NCBI GenBank assembly: GCA_001770935.1
Contig: MESI01000102.1
Coordinates: 1-57,010 of the forward strand
Direction of reading: 5' to 3'
DNA: 57,010 bases
From: Burkholderiales bacterium RIFCSPLOWO2_12_FULL_61_40
Lineage (GTDB): Bacteria > Pseudomonadota > Gammaproteobacteria > Burkholderiales > Burkholderiaceae_C
In this document: one piece after another, positions 15,574 to 24,337 of the stretch
Numbering within the stretch: position 1 is the stretch's first letter
How the letters are laid out: every line of letters begins with the position of its first letter
Position numbers and translations under genes: made by a program
The notes under the pieces: generated by a model
The model's database searches: none
What the model was told of the DNA's origin: nothing
The model's input: the letters and a program-made list of their open reading frames with translations, nothing else

Positions 15574-16586
15574 TCCTCGATACGCCCGTCGGCATGCCGC
15601 GCGAAGCGGCCCTGTTCACGCGGGTGCACCGGGTCGCTGGGCCCCCAGGGCCAGCGGCCAAACTCGGTGCGGTGGTAGTCGGCAAAGGCCTGGCGAATTT
15701 CCGCCTCGGTGTTCATCACAAAGGGTCCGTACTGGGCCACCGGTTCACCGATGGGGCGCCCCTGCAGCACCAGCAATTCCCCCACGGCCTCACCATTGTG
15801 GAGGGTCACTTCGTGGTCACCGCGCACTTCCACCGCATGGCCGGACAGTATTCCGTGTCCTGCTACTTCCAGGCCTTCACCGCTGAAAAAATACAACTGC
15901 CGACGGGTGTGGGCGCTGGCGCAAGCGGGCAGAACCCAGCGTGCGCCAGGCTCCATGCGCAGGGTGTAAATCCCCACGTCAGCCTCTGTTTGGCTGGCCC
16001 AGGAGTCGGGTGGCGGGGGCAGCGGTGTGAATCCGGCCAGAGTGCCCGCAATACACACCACGGAGGTGGCGCGGCCCTCGGCGTCCTGGAAACGTTGCAG
16101 TGGAATGGCCTCGTTCCAGAACATGCTGAAATGGGGTTCGACCAGTTTGTGCCTGGCCGGCAGGTTCAGCCAGATCTGGAACAGCTCCAGCGGGTTGGGC
16201 TGGTCGCTGCGGGTCAGCGGGAACATTTCGCAGTGCACGATGCCTTTGCCGGCGGTCAGCCACTGCGCGTCGCCTCCGCCAAAACGTGCCGTGGCGCCCA
16301 GGGAATCGGAGTGGTCGATCAGACCTTTGCGTACCACGGTGACCGTTTCAAACCCCCGGTGCGGATGGGCTGGAAAACCGGGGACGGTTTGCCCGTGGTA
16401 CATGCTCCAGCCGTCTTTGCGGCTGAAGTCCTGGCCCAGGTCGCGTCCCGCAAGCGGCGCATCGGGCCCCATTTGCGCATTGCCCGGCGGGTAGGCATCG
16501 TTATGGTGTGCGCAGAATAAAAACGGGTCCACGGTTGGCCAGAGAAAACCCAGGGGCTGGACGTGAAGGACGGTGTCATGGGACAT
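15567..16586 (-). CDS. pirin family protein
   Basis: 339 residues of bicupin pirin fold. The metal-binding set is complete: H74 and H76 in HPHRGFETVT (74-83), H118 and E120 in TAGKGIVHCE (111-120). Bacterial pirins are iron proteins reported as quercetin 2,3-dioxygenases or as regulators of metabolic enzymes, so the exact role is open. ATG 16586 is chosen because GGAGGT sits just upstream and MSHDTVLHVQ suits the family; the frame opens further upstream to 16673 without family similarity. It is convergent with the DUF748 gene and divergent from the sialidase-fold gene. The cytosolic location follows from the lack of a signal peptide. Confidence 0.9.
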   Translation of the reverse strand: MSHDTVLHVQPLGFLWPTVDPFLFCAHHNDAYPPGNAQMGPDAPLAGRDLGQDFSRKDGWSMYHGQTVPGFPAHPHRGFETVTVVRKGLIDHSDSLGATARFGGGDAQWLTAGKGIVHCEMFPLTRSDQPNPLELFQIWLNLPARHKLVEPHFSMFWNEAIPLQRFQDAEGRATSVVCIAGTLAGFTPLPPPPDSWASQTEADVGIYTLRMEPGARWVLPACASAHTRRQLYFFSGEGLEVAGHGILSGHAVEVRGDHEVTLHNGEAVGELLVLQGRPIGEPVAQYGPFVMNTEAEIRQAFADYHRTEFGRWPWGPSDPVHPREQGRFARHADGRIEER

Positions 16587-16685
16587 GGTGGTGACCTCCG
16601 TTGAAGAAGGCTTGCATTGTGGCGCGCGTCGCGATTTTTTGCAGCGTGGACCGGTAGATTGCCCCACGCCCACTAAGATCGCCGC

Positions 16686-17879
16686 ATGAATTTGAAATCC
16701 CTGTCATGGCGACTGCTGTGCGCCGTGCTGGCCGCTGGGGCGGTGCTGGGTGTGGACCTGGCGCAACGTCCCCTTGCCCCCGCTGCAGCCGGTGCCGTTG
16801 GGCCGGTTGTGCCACCGTCCTTCAGTGTGGACCACCTTGTGCAGGCGGGCCGGGGTGCTATTCCCATGCCGGCGGATGCGCCTGCCGCCCATGCAAGCAC
16901 TTTGCTGCCTATGCCGGCGAGCCATCCGGCCGCGCTGACCGTGTTCTGGTTTTCCGGCGAACGCGAGAGTGGTCCGAATGTGCAAATTGCGGCTTCGCAA
17001 TGGGACCGCGCCACCCAGCAATGGGCACCCGCACGGTTTGTGGCCAATCGGCATGTGCTGGGTGCGGTGTTGGGGTTTGGTGTGCGCCGATTGGGCAACC
17101 CGGTGGCCTGGATGGACGGCAGTGGCCGCATCCATTTGTTCGTCGTCGCCACCGGCTGGGGTGGGTGGGCGGCCAGCCGCATTTTGCATTTGCGCCAGTC
17201 CAGCGCTGGCAATGGCTTGCAGGAACTGGCCTTTGCGCCGGTGCGCGTGTTGCCCCTGTCGTGGTTGTGGAACACCAGCCATTTGGTGCGCAACGCCCCT
17301 TTGCCTTTGGCCGACGGCGGCATGGTTTTGCCCGTGCATTTTGAGCTGGGCATCAAGTACCCGGTGGCGCTGCGTTTTGACAGCCGCGGGGAGTTTTTGG
17401 GAATGGCGCGCATCTCCCGTCGCCATTACGCCTTGCAGCCCACCTTGCTGGCCAAGACCCGGACCGAGTGGCTGGCGCTGATGCGTGATGCGCGGCCTGA
17501 CGGCAAGGTGATTGCCGCACGCACCCAAGACGGTGGGCGCAGTTGGAGCGACCTGCCGGATCTCGCACTGGTAAACCCCGATTCGGCGGTGGGCGGTATG
17601 GCGCTGGCACCGGGACACATGCTGCTGGCGCACAACAGCTCACCGGCCTCGCGCGCATGGCTGGACCTGAGTCGATCGGCCGATGGCGTGGCGTGGACAC
17701 CTGTTCATGCGCTGGAGCACGGTGCCACGGATGACGATGAGTTCTCGTACCCCGCCATGGCCTGGGCCGACGGCAGTGTGTGGCTGAGCTACACCGTAGA
17801 CCGGCAGCGGCTGGCCTGGCAGCGTTTTTCTGTGGACGCCGCTGCTAACGCCGCAGCGCCCAATGGAGTCAAACCATGA
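16686..17879 (+). CDS. sialidase-fold (BNR/Asp-box) exported protein
   Basis: 397 residues. An N-terminal hydrophobic segment (LCAVLAAGAVLGV) acts as signal peptide or anchor, so the protein is likely periplasmic. A six-bladed propeller of sialidase type is suggested by Asp-box motifs TQDGGRSWS (280-288) and SADGVAWTP (330-338). Whether the catalytic arginine triad exists cannot be judged, so hydrolysis of sialic acid is not claimed; many Asp-box proteins act on other glycans or bind ligands. The stop overlaps the next start (ATGA at 17876), so it forms a two-gene unit with the membrane protein downstream. The surrounding genes concern the cell envelope, which suggests a glycan-related role. 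Confidence 0.75.
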   Translation: MNLKSLSWRLLCAVLAAGAVLGVDLAQRPLAPAAAGAVGPVVPPSFSVDHLVQAGRGAIPMPADAPAAHASTLLPMPASHPAALTVFWFSGERESGPNVQIAASQWDRATQQWAPARFVANRHVLGAVLGFGVRRLGNPVAWMDGSGRIHLFVVATGWGGWAASRILHLRQSSAGNGLQELAFAPVRVLPLSWLWNTSHLVRNAPLPLADGGMVLPVHFELGIKYPVALRFDSRGEFLGMARISRRHYALQPTLLAKTRTEWLALMRDARPDGKVIAARTQDGGRSWSDLPDLALVNPDSAVGGMALAPGHMLLAHNSSPASRAWLDLSRSADGVAWTPVHALEHGATDDDEFSYPAMAWADGSVWLSYTVDRQRLAWQRFSVDAAANAAAPNGVKP

Positions 17880-18565
17880 ATTTGGAGAGCATGGCCTGGC
17901 TAGTCCAGTGGGTGTCCGTGGACTCCCCCGTACTGCCCGGCCCTTGGGCAATGCAGTGGTGGCTGCACCTGGGTTGGAGCGTGGTGCTGGCGTGGGGCTT
18001 CGCTGCCTTGGGGCAAGCATGGCCGCCACGGGTGCGCTGGGCAGGCGCAGGGCTGGTGGCCCTGTGGTGTTGGGTTCCCGGGCTGTATTCCCCCACCCAT
18101 TGGCTGGGGATGGCGTTTCAGGCCCCCAGTATCAGCAGCGTCGTCCTGTGTGCCTGGCTGCTACGCGAGAGTTTGCAGCCGTCTAGAAGGGTGCTGTTGT
18201 TGCCTTCGTCCGTGGATCGCAGCACGCTTGCGCTTGCCGTACTGGGCTCCATCGCGGGTTGGGCCTTGCTGCTGGATAGCTTTGCCTTGTTGCCGATGTC
18301 GCTCTATGCCTGGGGTTTTAGCCCCATCGCACCCGCGCTGGTGTTGCTGGTGGCTGGGTTGCCCTGGGTGCTGGAGTGCCGCGATGGGGCGTTGGATACC
18401 AAGGCGTGGGTCGCACCTGTCGCGGTGCTGGTATTCGTGGCCTTGCGTTTGCCCACCGGCAACGCCTGGGATGCCGTGCTGGACCCTTGGTTGTGGCTGC
18501 TGTTGCAGGGCTATGTTGTGAGAGCCGCTTTTCGCCGCACAAGCCGCCTGAAATCAGTGCATTGA
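17876..18565 (+). CDS. multi-spanning membrane protein paired with the sialidase-fold gene
   Basis: 229 residues with about six hydrophobic segments (WWLHLGWSVVLAWGFAALG, WAGAGLVALWCWVPGLY, LALAVLGSIAGWALLLDSFAL and others) and a basic C-terminus (FRRTSRLK) that should be cytoplasmic. I recognise no domain. It begins at the ATGA overlap with the sialidase-fold gene, so the two are translated together and probably act together at the inner membrane. It ends about 200 bp before an unrelated DUF4148 gene. Confidence 0.7.
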   Translation: MNLESMAWLVQWVSVDSPVLPGPWAMQWWLHLGWSVVLAWGFAALGQAWPPRVRWAGAGLVALWCWVPGLYSPTHWLGMAFQAPSISSVVLCAWLLRESLQPSRRVLLLPSSVDRSTLALAVLGSIAGWALLLDSFALLPMSLYAWGFSPIAPALVLLVAGLPWVLECRDGALDTKAWVAPVAVLVFVALRLPTGNAWDAVLDPWLWLLLQGYVVRAAFRRTSRLKSVH

Positions 18566-18614
18566 CCGGCAACGGCCTATAGCGCTGTTGACCTGCAATT
18601 CAAGACTTTGATTG

Positions 18615-18629
18615 TTGCGTATTTCGCAA
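18615..18629. repeat. small inverted repeat downstream of the membrane-protein gene
   Basis: TTGCG-tattt-CGCAA. The 5-bp arms make it a weak hairpin or a regulator half-site pair in the 216-bp leader of the DUF4148 gene. The rest of that leader shows no gene. Confidence 0.25.
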
Positions 18630-18781
18630 TGTATCGATGACGTTGAAGCTATTTCTCTTTGTTGATGGAAATTTTAAAGTTCATCCCATCGACGAGACGC
18701 ATCTTTAAACGCCCCTTCGATGCTGTTCAGGTGGCATGTCGCCACCCGAGTGGAATCTTCAACTTGATAAGGATATGCATC

Positions 18782-19261
18782 ATGAAAACTTCTTACGCTT
18801 CTGCCATCGCTCTTGCCCTCGCTACCCTGGCTGCTGGCCATGTGATGGCGGCTGATGTGGCGCCCATGGCCAATGTGCGAGCCAGCATCAACGACGCCAG
18901 CGGTGATGTGGTCGAACCCCTGACGGGCCTGAAATTGCGCGAAATCAACCCTGGCTACTACGGCGCAAACACCTCGGTGAAAGGCAAAACCCGTGCGCAA
19001 GTGCAAGCCGAATTGGCCGAAGCCCGCCGCAACGACGATGGCGGTGACGTGGTTGAGCCCATGACCGGCATGAAAATGCGGGACATCAACCCCAGCCAAT
19101 ACGCTGCCAATACCGCAGTGCAAGGCAAAACCCGTGCGCAAGTGCGTGCCGAACTGGCCGAAGCCCGCCGCAACGACGACGGTGGTGGTGTGGTCGAACC
19201 CATGACTGGCATGACCCTGCGGGAAATCAACCCCAGCCGTTACGCCCAAGCCAACAGCTGA
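18782..19261 (+). CDS. exported DUF4148 protein with three tandem ~47-residue repeats
   Basis: 159 residues from ATG 18782 (AAGGATA lies upstream; the longer frame from 18659 lacks a signal). The signal peptide ends near AAGHVMA-AD. The mature part is built from repeats starting VVEPLTGLKLREINP, VVEPMTGMKMRDINP and VVEPMTGMTLREINP. The first two are each followed by KGKTRAQVQAELAEARRND or a near-identical version, and the third is truncated. KTRAQVxAELAEA is the hallmark of DUF4148 proteins, which are abundant small periplasmic proteins in Burkholderiales with no known function. A strong terminator follows, so it is monocistronic. Confidence 0.88.
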   Translation: MKTSYASAIALALATLAAGHVMAADVAPMANVRASINDASGDVVEPLTGLKLREINPGYYGANTSVKGKTRAQVQAELAEARRNDDGGDVVEPMTGMKMRDINPSQYAANTAVQGKTRAQVRAELAEARRNDDGGGVVEPMTGMTLREINPSRYAQANS

Positions 19262-19288
19262 TCAAGCGCTGATCGTTAGGTAAGGTCA

Positions 19289-19325
19289 AAGGGCCAGATG
19301 CGTGAAGCATCTGGCCCTTGTCATT
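19289..19325 (+). terminator. rho-independent terminator of the DUF4148 gene
   Basis: AAGGGCCAGATGC (19289-19301), loop gtgaa, GCATCTGGCCCTT (19307-19319): a perfect 13-bp stem followed by gtcattt. The 3' tail is modestly U-rich. It also lies 37 bp beyond the stop of the converging GT39 gene. Confidence 0.85.
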
Positions 19326-19362
19326 TCCGCGCTGAAGGTCATTCCACAAACATAAATCTGGC

Positions 19363-21141
19363 TCAGTGCGCAGACTTCACCACCAGCCACTCGCGGCGAA
19401 ACAGCCATTCCTGCGGATACCACAGGTTGCGCAACGTGACCTCGCCGCCCTTGTGGCGGCTTTTGACGTGCCAGCGGGAGCCCAGCAATGTGCATTCGGG
19501 AACACAGCTGGGCTCAGTCTGGTCCAGACGGTCTTGCAACCACACCACTGCATCAAAGTGGACGAGCAAGTAGTTCAGCCGTTCTGCTGCTGCCATTTCG
19601 GGGTACAGCGCGCCGGTATTGCGGCCTTCGGCATCGTAGGGGGTGATGCGTGCACCGGGCAGCACAAAATGAAAGCGTTCATACTGACCAGTAAAACCAT
19701 TGGGCACGGCAACGCGCTGGCCTTGCATCTGGCTTCGTACTGCGGCGCTATAGCCGACGCTGGCGCTGGACAGCGGTGCCACCATCAGGCTGAAGGTGGC
19801 GTACACCGCCAGGCAGGCCACCAGTGTTGCATTGCGCACCCAAGAATGGTAGATAAATCCGGCTGTAGCCCCCGCCAGACCTGCGCAAGCAGCTATCAAT
19901 GTCATAGCAAGTTCAGGTGTGCTGGTGATACCCATGTCGCCCATCACCCAGGCAATGCGCGCCAACATCACCAGGGCTGGCACGGTGATCAGCAGCGTGA
20001 GCCAGAACCAGAGCTTGGCAATGCGCTCCCAGGCCAGGGCCATGGCGATGGCCAGCGCGGGCATGGCGGGAATCAGGTAGCGCTCCGAGCGCTGGCTGGG
20101 AATGGTGAACACCACCAACCACACCACCAGCCAGGCCAGCAGCACCCACAGTGCGGGGGAGAGTTGGGCATAGGTGCTCTTCTGGAAGGCTTTGGACACG
20201 GCCACCCAGCAAAAACCCAGCACCACCAGCGCCACCAGCCCGCCGTTGGCGGGGTAGGCCAGCAACTGCGTCCACATGGGGTAGGCGCCAAACAGTGCAG
20301 CCTGCCAGTAGCCCTGGCCACCGGACATCTTGCCGGCATTCTCGGCCACCACAAACTCCTGCCACACGGCGGCGGGGTCCGGGTCCAGTACAAACCACAG
20401 TGCAAAAATGCCTATGCCTATCAAGGCGCTCCAGGTGATGCCCAGGGTGGTGCGCATCACGCCCCGCCAGCGCAGTTCAGGTTCGGTCAGCAGTACGGCG
20501 CACCACACGGCCGCAGCCGTGGGAGCCACCAGAGCGAAGGACTTGTAGGCCGCCCCCAGTCCCATGGCGACGCCAAACAGGGTGTAGGTCAGCCATCCGA
20601 GGGCTGTGTGCACGTTGGCACGTGCCGAGTCACCCCGCAAGCGCAGCCCAAGCACCCACCACATGGGCAAGGCCAGCCAGAAGGTCTCAGGCGCCGAAGT
20701 GAGGTAGACCCGCCCGTAGCGAAAGGTGGAAAAATACAGCAGGTACAGCGCGGCGGCCAGGCACGCTGTGCGCAGCTTGCCGCTGATGCGGAGGGCAAAA
20801 AATGCCAGCAGCGCTGTGGTGGCAAAGGTGTAGACAATGCTGGGCAGGCGCAGGGCCAACAGGCTCCACTGATGGCCCCAGTCACTCGCCAAGATGGCCT
20901 GCCAGATCAGCAGGGGCGGCTTGGTGTTGCGCGTGCCGATCAGCTCGGACTGCAGCGGCAGCCAGTGGCCGGATTCGGCGGTCATGCGGGCGATGTGGAT
21001 GTACACCATCTCGTCGCCATTGGTGGGTGCGTAGGGGCTGCCCAAGCCGAACAGGTAGAGTGTTGATGCTATAAAAACAAGAGCTAACCACGCAATGTCT
21101 GCGGGGGCTAGAGGCTCAAAAGGCTTGAATTTTTGAAGCAT
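19363..21141 (-). CDS. ArnT-like GT39 family lipid-linked glycosyltransferase
   Basis: 592 residues and about eleven to twelve hydrophobic segments. Near the N-terminus GSPYAPTNGDEMVYIHIARM carries the acidic pair of the first periplasmic loop, and TKPPLLIW follows, as in ArnT/PMT-type enzymes that transfer a sugar from an undecaprenyl carrier to lipid A or another acceptor. Acceptor and sugar cannot be read from sequence. It is the last gene of a minus-strand cluster after metK, GT9 and gtrA, starting 15 bp after gtrA ends. Two stretches, residues about 9-27 and 411-427, are encoded by copies of the dispersed ~50-bp repeat, including the start of the first membrane helix. Confidence 0.87.
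   Translation of the reverse strand: MLQKFKPFEPLAPADIAWLALVFIASTLYLFGLGSPYAPTNGDEMVYIHIARMTAESGHWLPLQSELIGTRNTKPPLLIWQAILASDWGHQWSLLALRLPSIVYTFATTALLAFFALRISGKLRTACLAAALYLLYFSTFRYGRVYLTSAPETFWLALPMWWVLGLRLRGDSARANVHTALGWLTYTLFGVAMGLGAAYKSFALVAPTAAAVWCAVLLTEPELRWRGVMRTTLGITWSALIGIGIFALWFVLDPDPAAVWQEFVVAENAGKMSGGQGYWQAALFGAYPMWTQLLAYPANGGLVALVVLGFCWVAVSKAFQKSTYAQLSPALWVLLAWLVVWLVVFTIPSQRSERYLIPAMPALAIAMALAWERIAKLWFWLTLLITVPALVMLARIAWVMGDMGITSTPELAMTLIAACAGLAGATAGFIYHSWVRNATLVACLAVYATFSLMVAPLSSASVGYSAAVRSQMQGQRVAVPNGFTGQYERFHFVLPGARITPYDAEGRNTGALYPEMAAAERLNYLLVHFDAVVWLQDRLDQTEPSCVPECTLLGSRWHVKSRHKGGEVTLRNLWYPQEWLFRREWLVVKSAH
19861..19910 (-). repeat. dispersed ~50-bp repeat, copy 4, in-frame inside the GT39 gene
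   Basis: One of the best copies. Reading the complement: ttgctatgacattgatagct, gcttgcgcag, then gcgggggctacagcc. It supplies about 17 codons (TLIAACAGLAGATAG). Confidence 0.8.
21063..21115 (+). repeat. dispersed ~50-bp repeat, copy 5, at the N-terminal coding end of the GT39 gene
   Basis: gatgctataaaaacaagagc, cacgcaatgtctgc, gggggctagaggc. It is antisense to the gene and encodes LAPADIAWLALVFIAS, i.e. the beginning of transmembrane helix 1. Confidence 0.75.
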
Positions 21142-21156
21142 GCGCCGCAGGAAGAA

Positions 21157-21642
21157 TCAGTCGCGCCGGAAGGTCCAGCGGTCGTTGGCCAGAAAGTTGC
21201 TCACGCTGGCTGCCACAATCGCCACGATGTTGGCCAGGCGGTAGTCCAGGGAGCCCGACAGCAGCAGTGTCAAGCCGTATTGCAGGGCGCTGCCAAAACC
21301 GGAAGCGGTGACATACTGACCAAACTCCTTGCCCAGCAGCCGCAGGCTCACGGGCTGCGCCTCTCCGGCTTCCAGCGTCTTGACGCGGTCCGACCAGGTC
21401 CACAGCCGGTTCCAGGTGAAGTTGTTGATGGTGGCCAGCGTAATGGCCAGCGCCAGCGACAGGTAGGGTTTTTGGTAAGACGCTTCGATGGCATTGAACA
21501 GGTATTCGTGCCCAAAGTGCAGCACGGCCAGATTCACCACCGTGCCACTGGCGCCCACGATGCCGAACTTGAGGTAGCGGTAGCGTTCAATCCAGGTCAG
21601 CGCCCACAGCACGGAGCGCTGCACCAGGGAGCGCCCGCTCAT
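21157..21642 (-). CDS. GtrA-family membrane protein
   Basis: 161 residues with four hydrophobic segments in the GtrA/DPMS pattern: YLKFGIVGASGTVVNLAVLH, then ATINNFTWNRLWTWS, then FLANDRWTF near the end. GtrA proteins are thought to flip or present undecaprenyl-phosphate-linked sugars. The ATG at 21642 is used because it forms the ATGA overlap with the stop of the upstream GT9 gene and directly precedes the family-like N-terminus. The neighbouring GT39 transferase, which would use a lipid-linked sugar donor, makes the pair functionally coherent. Confidence 0.88.
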   Translation of the reverse strand: MSGRSLVQRSVLWALTWIERYRYLKFGIVGASGTVVNLAVLHFGHEYLFNAIEASYQKPYLSLALAITLATINNFTWNRLWTWSDRVKTLEAGEAQPVSLRLLGKEFGQYVTASGFGSALQYGLTLLLSGSLDYRLANIVAIVAASVSNFLANDRWTFRRD

Positions 21643-22901
21643 GCCGCAGCACCTGTGCTGCTTGTCCCGGCCCCTGCGCTGCTGACGCGCAAAAATGCCA
21701 GGGCCTGGTCCAATACCGGGTCCGGCGCAATGCGCTTGAGGCACTGGTTGTCACCATCGCAGAACGTCAGCCGGTGGTTGTAGGCGCTCAGGCAAGGCGA
21801 GCAGGCAATGCCCGACTCCAGTACCGTGTTGCGGGTTCCCAGGGGGCCGTAGAGTTTGCCGGTTTCGGGGCCGAAAAACACCATGGTCTGAATGGGGGTC
21901 AAGGTAGCGAAGTGGCCAGGCCCGCCATCGTTGGTAATAAGCAGGCGGGCGGCATGGAACAGCATCAGCAATTCGCGGATGCTGCGGGTGTAGCCAGTGA
22001 GGTCGATGCAGGCGTCGCTGCGGATCTGGGCAATCAGTTCTTGGGCCAGTTGGGCGTCGTCTTTCAAACCGATCAGGCCCACGGCATAACCTGCGGCACA
22101 CAATCCCTGCGCCACGCGCGCGTAGTGGTCGGCAGGCCAGGCGCGCTCCGGCAAGATGCCACCGCCGGCATACAAGAGCACCAGGCTGCGCTGGGTTGTG
22201 ACGGGATGGTCTGTTTGCACCTGGGTGCGGTAGGCAGCCAGCTCCTGCGCTGAAAATTCCACCGACAACTCCGTGTCCACCGGCAGGGTGCGAATGGGCG
22301 CGGCCTTGTTCCGTGGTGCGCCACCGTGGGATTCCAGTGCATCCACCAGCGACAAAAATTGTTTGCTGATGTGTTGGTAGGGGTTATAGGGAATGGCGTG
22401 GTTGATAAAACTGCCGCGGTACAAACCCTCTTGGGTGTGGGGCGTAAAGCCCACCCGCACCGGCGCGCCGGTCGAAAACGAGAGCAGGGCGCTCACGCGC
22501 GAAAACAACTCGCAGTCAATGACCGTGTCCAGGCCCAGTCGGCGCATGGCCAGGCTGACCTTCAAAATATCGCGTACCAGCGATCCGCCAGAACTGTCGT
22601 CCAGGCTGTGCATGCACTCGGCTTGGGTGAGTTGCAGTAACTTGGAGACTTCCTGGTTTTTCTTCAGTTGCAGGATGTGGATGGCGGCACCCGGGTATTG
22701 GCGTCGCAATGCAGCAAACATGGGGCCGGCCAATACGATGCTGCCCATCTCGGAGAGCAGGATGACCAGAATGTGCTTGGGTGCCCGGCCCAGTTGTGCG
22801 GGAGCCGCCCAAAGCCCGGTCAAACGCACCCATGCAGACACCCCGGCGCACAGCAGCTGGCCTACCCAGCGGTCAATGAAGCGTTGTGTCTGCAGTTTCA
22901 T
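21639..22901 (-). CDS. GT9-family glycosyltransferase, ADP-heptose:LPS heptosyltransferase-like
   Basis: 420 residues. Rossmann-type N-terminal half beginning HILVILLSEMGSIVLAGPMF, and a C-terminal donor-binding half with LLYAGGG, LTGYTRSIRELLMLFHAARL and ITNDGGPGHFATL, the GT9 signature (D/N-DGGP-H). The family adds heptose to the LPS inner core; acceptor position cannot be assigned. A C-terminal Cys cluster (CSPCLSAYNHRLTFCDGDNQC) is present, seen in some family members. It lies 67 bp after metK, overlaps gtrA, and likely belongs to an LPS modification unit with GT39. Confidence 0.86.
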   Translation of the reverse strand: MKLQTQRFIDRWVGQLLCAGVSAWVRLTGLWAAPAQLGRAPKHILVILLSEMGSIVLAGPMFAALRRQYPGAAIHILQLKKNQEVSKLLQLTQAECMHSLDDSSGGSLVRDILKVSLAMRRLGLDTVIDCELFSRVSALLSFSTGAPVRVGFTPHTQEGLYRGSFINHAIPYNPYQHISKQFLSLVDALESHGGAPRNKAAPIRTLPVDTELSVEFSAQELAAYRTQVQTDHPVTTQRSLVLLYAGGGILPERAWPADHYARVAQGLCAAGYAVGLIGLKDDAQLAQELIAQIRSDACIDLTGYTRSIRELLMLFHAARLLITNDGGPGHFATLTPIQTMVFFGPETGKLYGPLGTRNTVLESGIACSPCLSAYNHRLTFCDGDNQCLKRIAPDPVLDQALAFLRVSSAGAGTSSTGAAA

Positions 22902-22968
22902 GGGTCAGGTCATCGGTTGAGGACAGAGCTTGCGCACTTTGTGTCGCCGCAGTCTGTCCCACAAGGTT

Positions 22969-24153
22969 TCAGGAGAGGCCCGCTGCGGCGCGCAAGGCCT
23001 GGGCCTTGTCGGTACGTTCCCACGTGAACTCGGGTTCTTCGCGGCCAAAGTGGCCGTAGGCCGCAGTTTTTTCGTAAATGGGGCGCAACAGGTCCAGCAT
23101 CTGGATGATGCCCTTGGGGCGCAGGTCGAAGTGTGCGTTCACCAGGTCCGCAATTTTCTCATCGGAGATCACGCCCGTGCCTTCGGTGTACACCGTCACG
23201 TTCATGGGCTTGGCCACGCCAATGGCGTAGGCTACCTGCACCTGGCACTGGCGTGCCAATCCTGCGGCTACGATGTTCTTGGCCACATAACGCGTGGCGT
23301 AAGCGGCCGAGCGGTCGACCTTGCTGGGGTCCTTGCCGGAGAACGCGCCGCCGCCGTGGGGGCAGGCGCCACCGTAGGTGTCCACAATGATCTTGCGCCC
23401 GGTCAGACCGCAATCCCCCTGGGGACCACCCACGACAAAACGGCCGGTGGGGTTGATCAGGTATTTGGTGTCCGCTGTGAGCCATTCCTTGGGCAGCACG
23501 GGTTTGATGATTTCTTCGCGCACCGCTTCGTAGAACGCATCGGTCATGCGGTTGCCCAGGCTCATTTCGGGGCTGTGCTGGGTGGAGAGCACCACCGTGT
23601 CGATGCTGTGGGGCTTGCCATCCACATAACGCATGGTGACTTGGCTCTTGGCATCGGGACGCAGGAAGGGTAGGCGGCCATCCTTGCGCAGCTGGGCCTG
23701 GCGCTCCACCAGACGGTGGGCGTAGTAAATGGGCGCGGGCATCAGCTCGGGGGTCTCGTTGCAGGCGTAGCCAAACATCAGGCCCTGGTCACCGGCGCCG
23801 GTGTTGAGGTGGTCGTCGCTTGCATGGTCCACGCCTTGGGCGATGTCGTTGGATTGCTTGTCGTAAGCGACCAGCACGGCGCAGCCCTTGTAGTCGATGC
23901 CGTATTCGGTGTTGTCGTAACCGATGCGTTTGATCGTGTCGCGCGCCACCTGGATATAGTCCACATGGGCGTTGGTGGTGATTTCACCGGCCAGCACGAC
24001 CAGACCGGTGTTGGTCAGGGTTTCTGCGGCCACGCGGGACTTGGGGTCCTGCTTGAAAATGGCATCCAGAATGGCATCGGAAATCTGGTCGGCAACCTTG
24101 TCGGGGTGGCCTTCAGAAACAGACTCGGACGTGAAGAGAAAATCGTTCGCCAT
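22969..24153 (-). CDS. metK: S-adenosylmethionine synthetase
   Basis: 394 residues, the standard length. Makes SAM from methionine and ATP in the cytosol. Seen: [13 protein letters not shown] near the N-terminus, the [12 protein letters not shown] motif, and the P-loop-like [19 protein letters not shown]. The start ATG 24153 ([11 protein letters not shown]) matches the family; the frame extends nine codons further with no similarity. Its leader is shared with the divergent lpxL-like gene and carries a perfect 16-bp palindrome. No SAM- or SAH-class riboswitch fold was recognised in the 184-bp leader. Confidence 0.98.
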   Translation of the reverse strand: MANDFLFTSESVSEGHPDKVADQISDAILDAIFKQDPKSRVAAETLTNTGLVVLAGEITTNAHVDYIQVARDTIKRIGYDNTEYGIDYKGCAVLVAYDKQSNDIAQGVDHASDDHLNTGAGDQGLMFGYACNETPELMPAPIYYAHRLVERQAQLRKDGRLPFLRPDAKSQVTMRYVDGKPHSIDTVVLSTQHSPEMSLGNRMTDAFYEAVREEIIKPVLPKEWLTADTKYLINPTGRFVVGGPQGDCGLTGRKIIVDTYGGACPHGGGAFSGKDPSKVDRSAAYATRYVAKNIVAAGLARQCQVQVAYAIGVAKPMNVTVYTEGTGVISDEKIADLVNAHFDLRPKGIIQMLDLLRPIYEKTAAYGHFGREEPEFTWERTDKAQALRAAAGLS

Positions 24154-24228
24154 AAGTGTTAACTCCAAAAGAATCATCAAGTCGCGTTGCTTGGGCTTTG
24201 GAGGCTTTCAGCGAACGCTTTAGCAGAT

Positions 24229-24244
24229 TTGTCAATATTGACAA
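24229..24244. promoter_or_regulatory. perfect 16-bp palindrome in the divergent metK / lpxL leader
   Basis: TTGTCAATATTGACAA is an exact inverted repeat 75 bp from the metK start and 93 bp from the acyltransferase start. Each strand contains TTGACA, a consensus -35, so the element could be overlapping divergent -35 boxes, a dimeric regulator site, or both. The downstream -10 boxes are weak. Confidence 0.55.
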
Positions 24245-24337
24245 GGCACAATGGCGATCCTTTGAAAGATGGCCGTTGTGGGTGTCGCCCTGCAAGTAGT
24301 TCCGTAACTCAGCGACAGCGCAGATTTTATCTCAGTC

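Noticed and set aside
24154..24337. Possible SAM or SAH riboswitch upstream of metK
   Set aside because: No conserved pseudoknot or stem pattern of these classes could be recognised by eye; only the 16-bp palindrome stands out.
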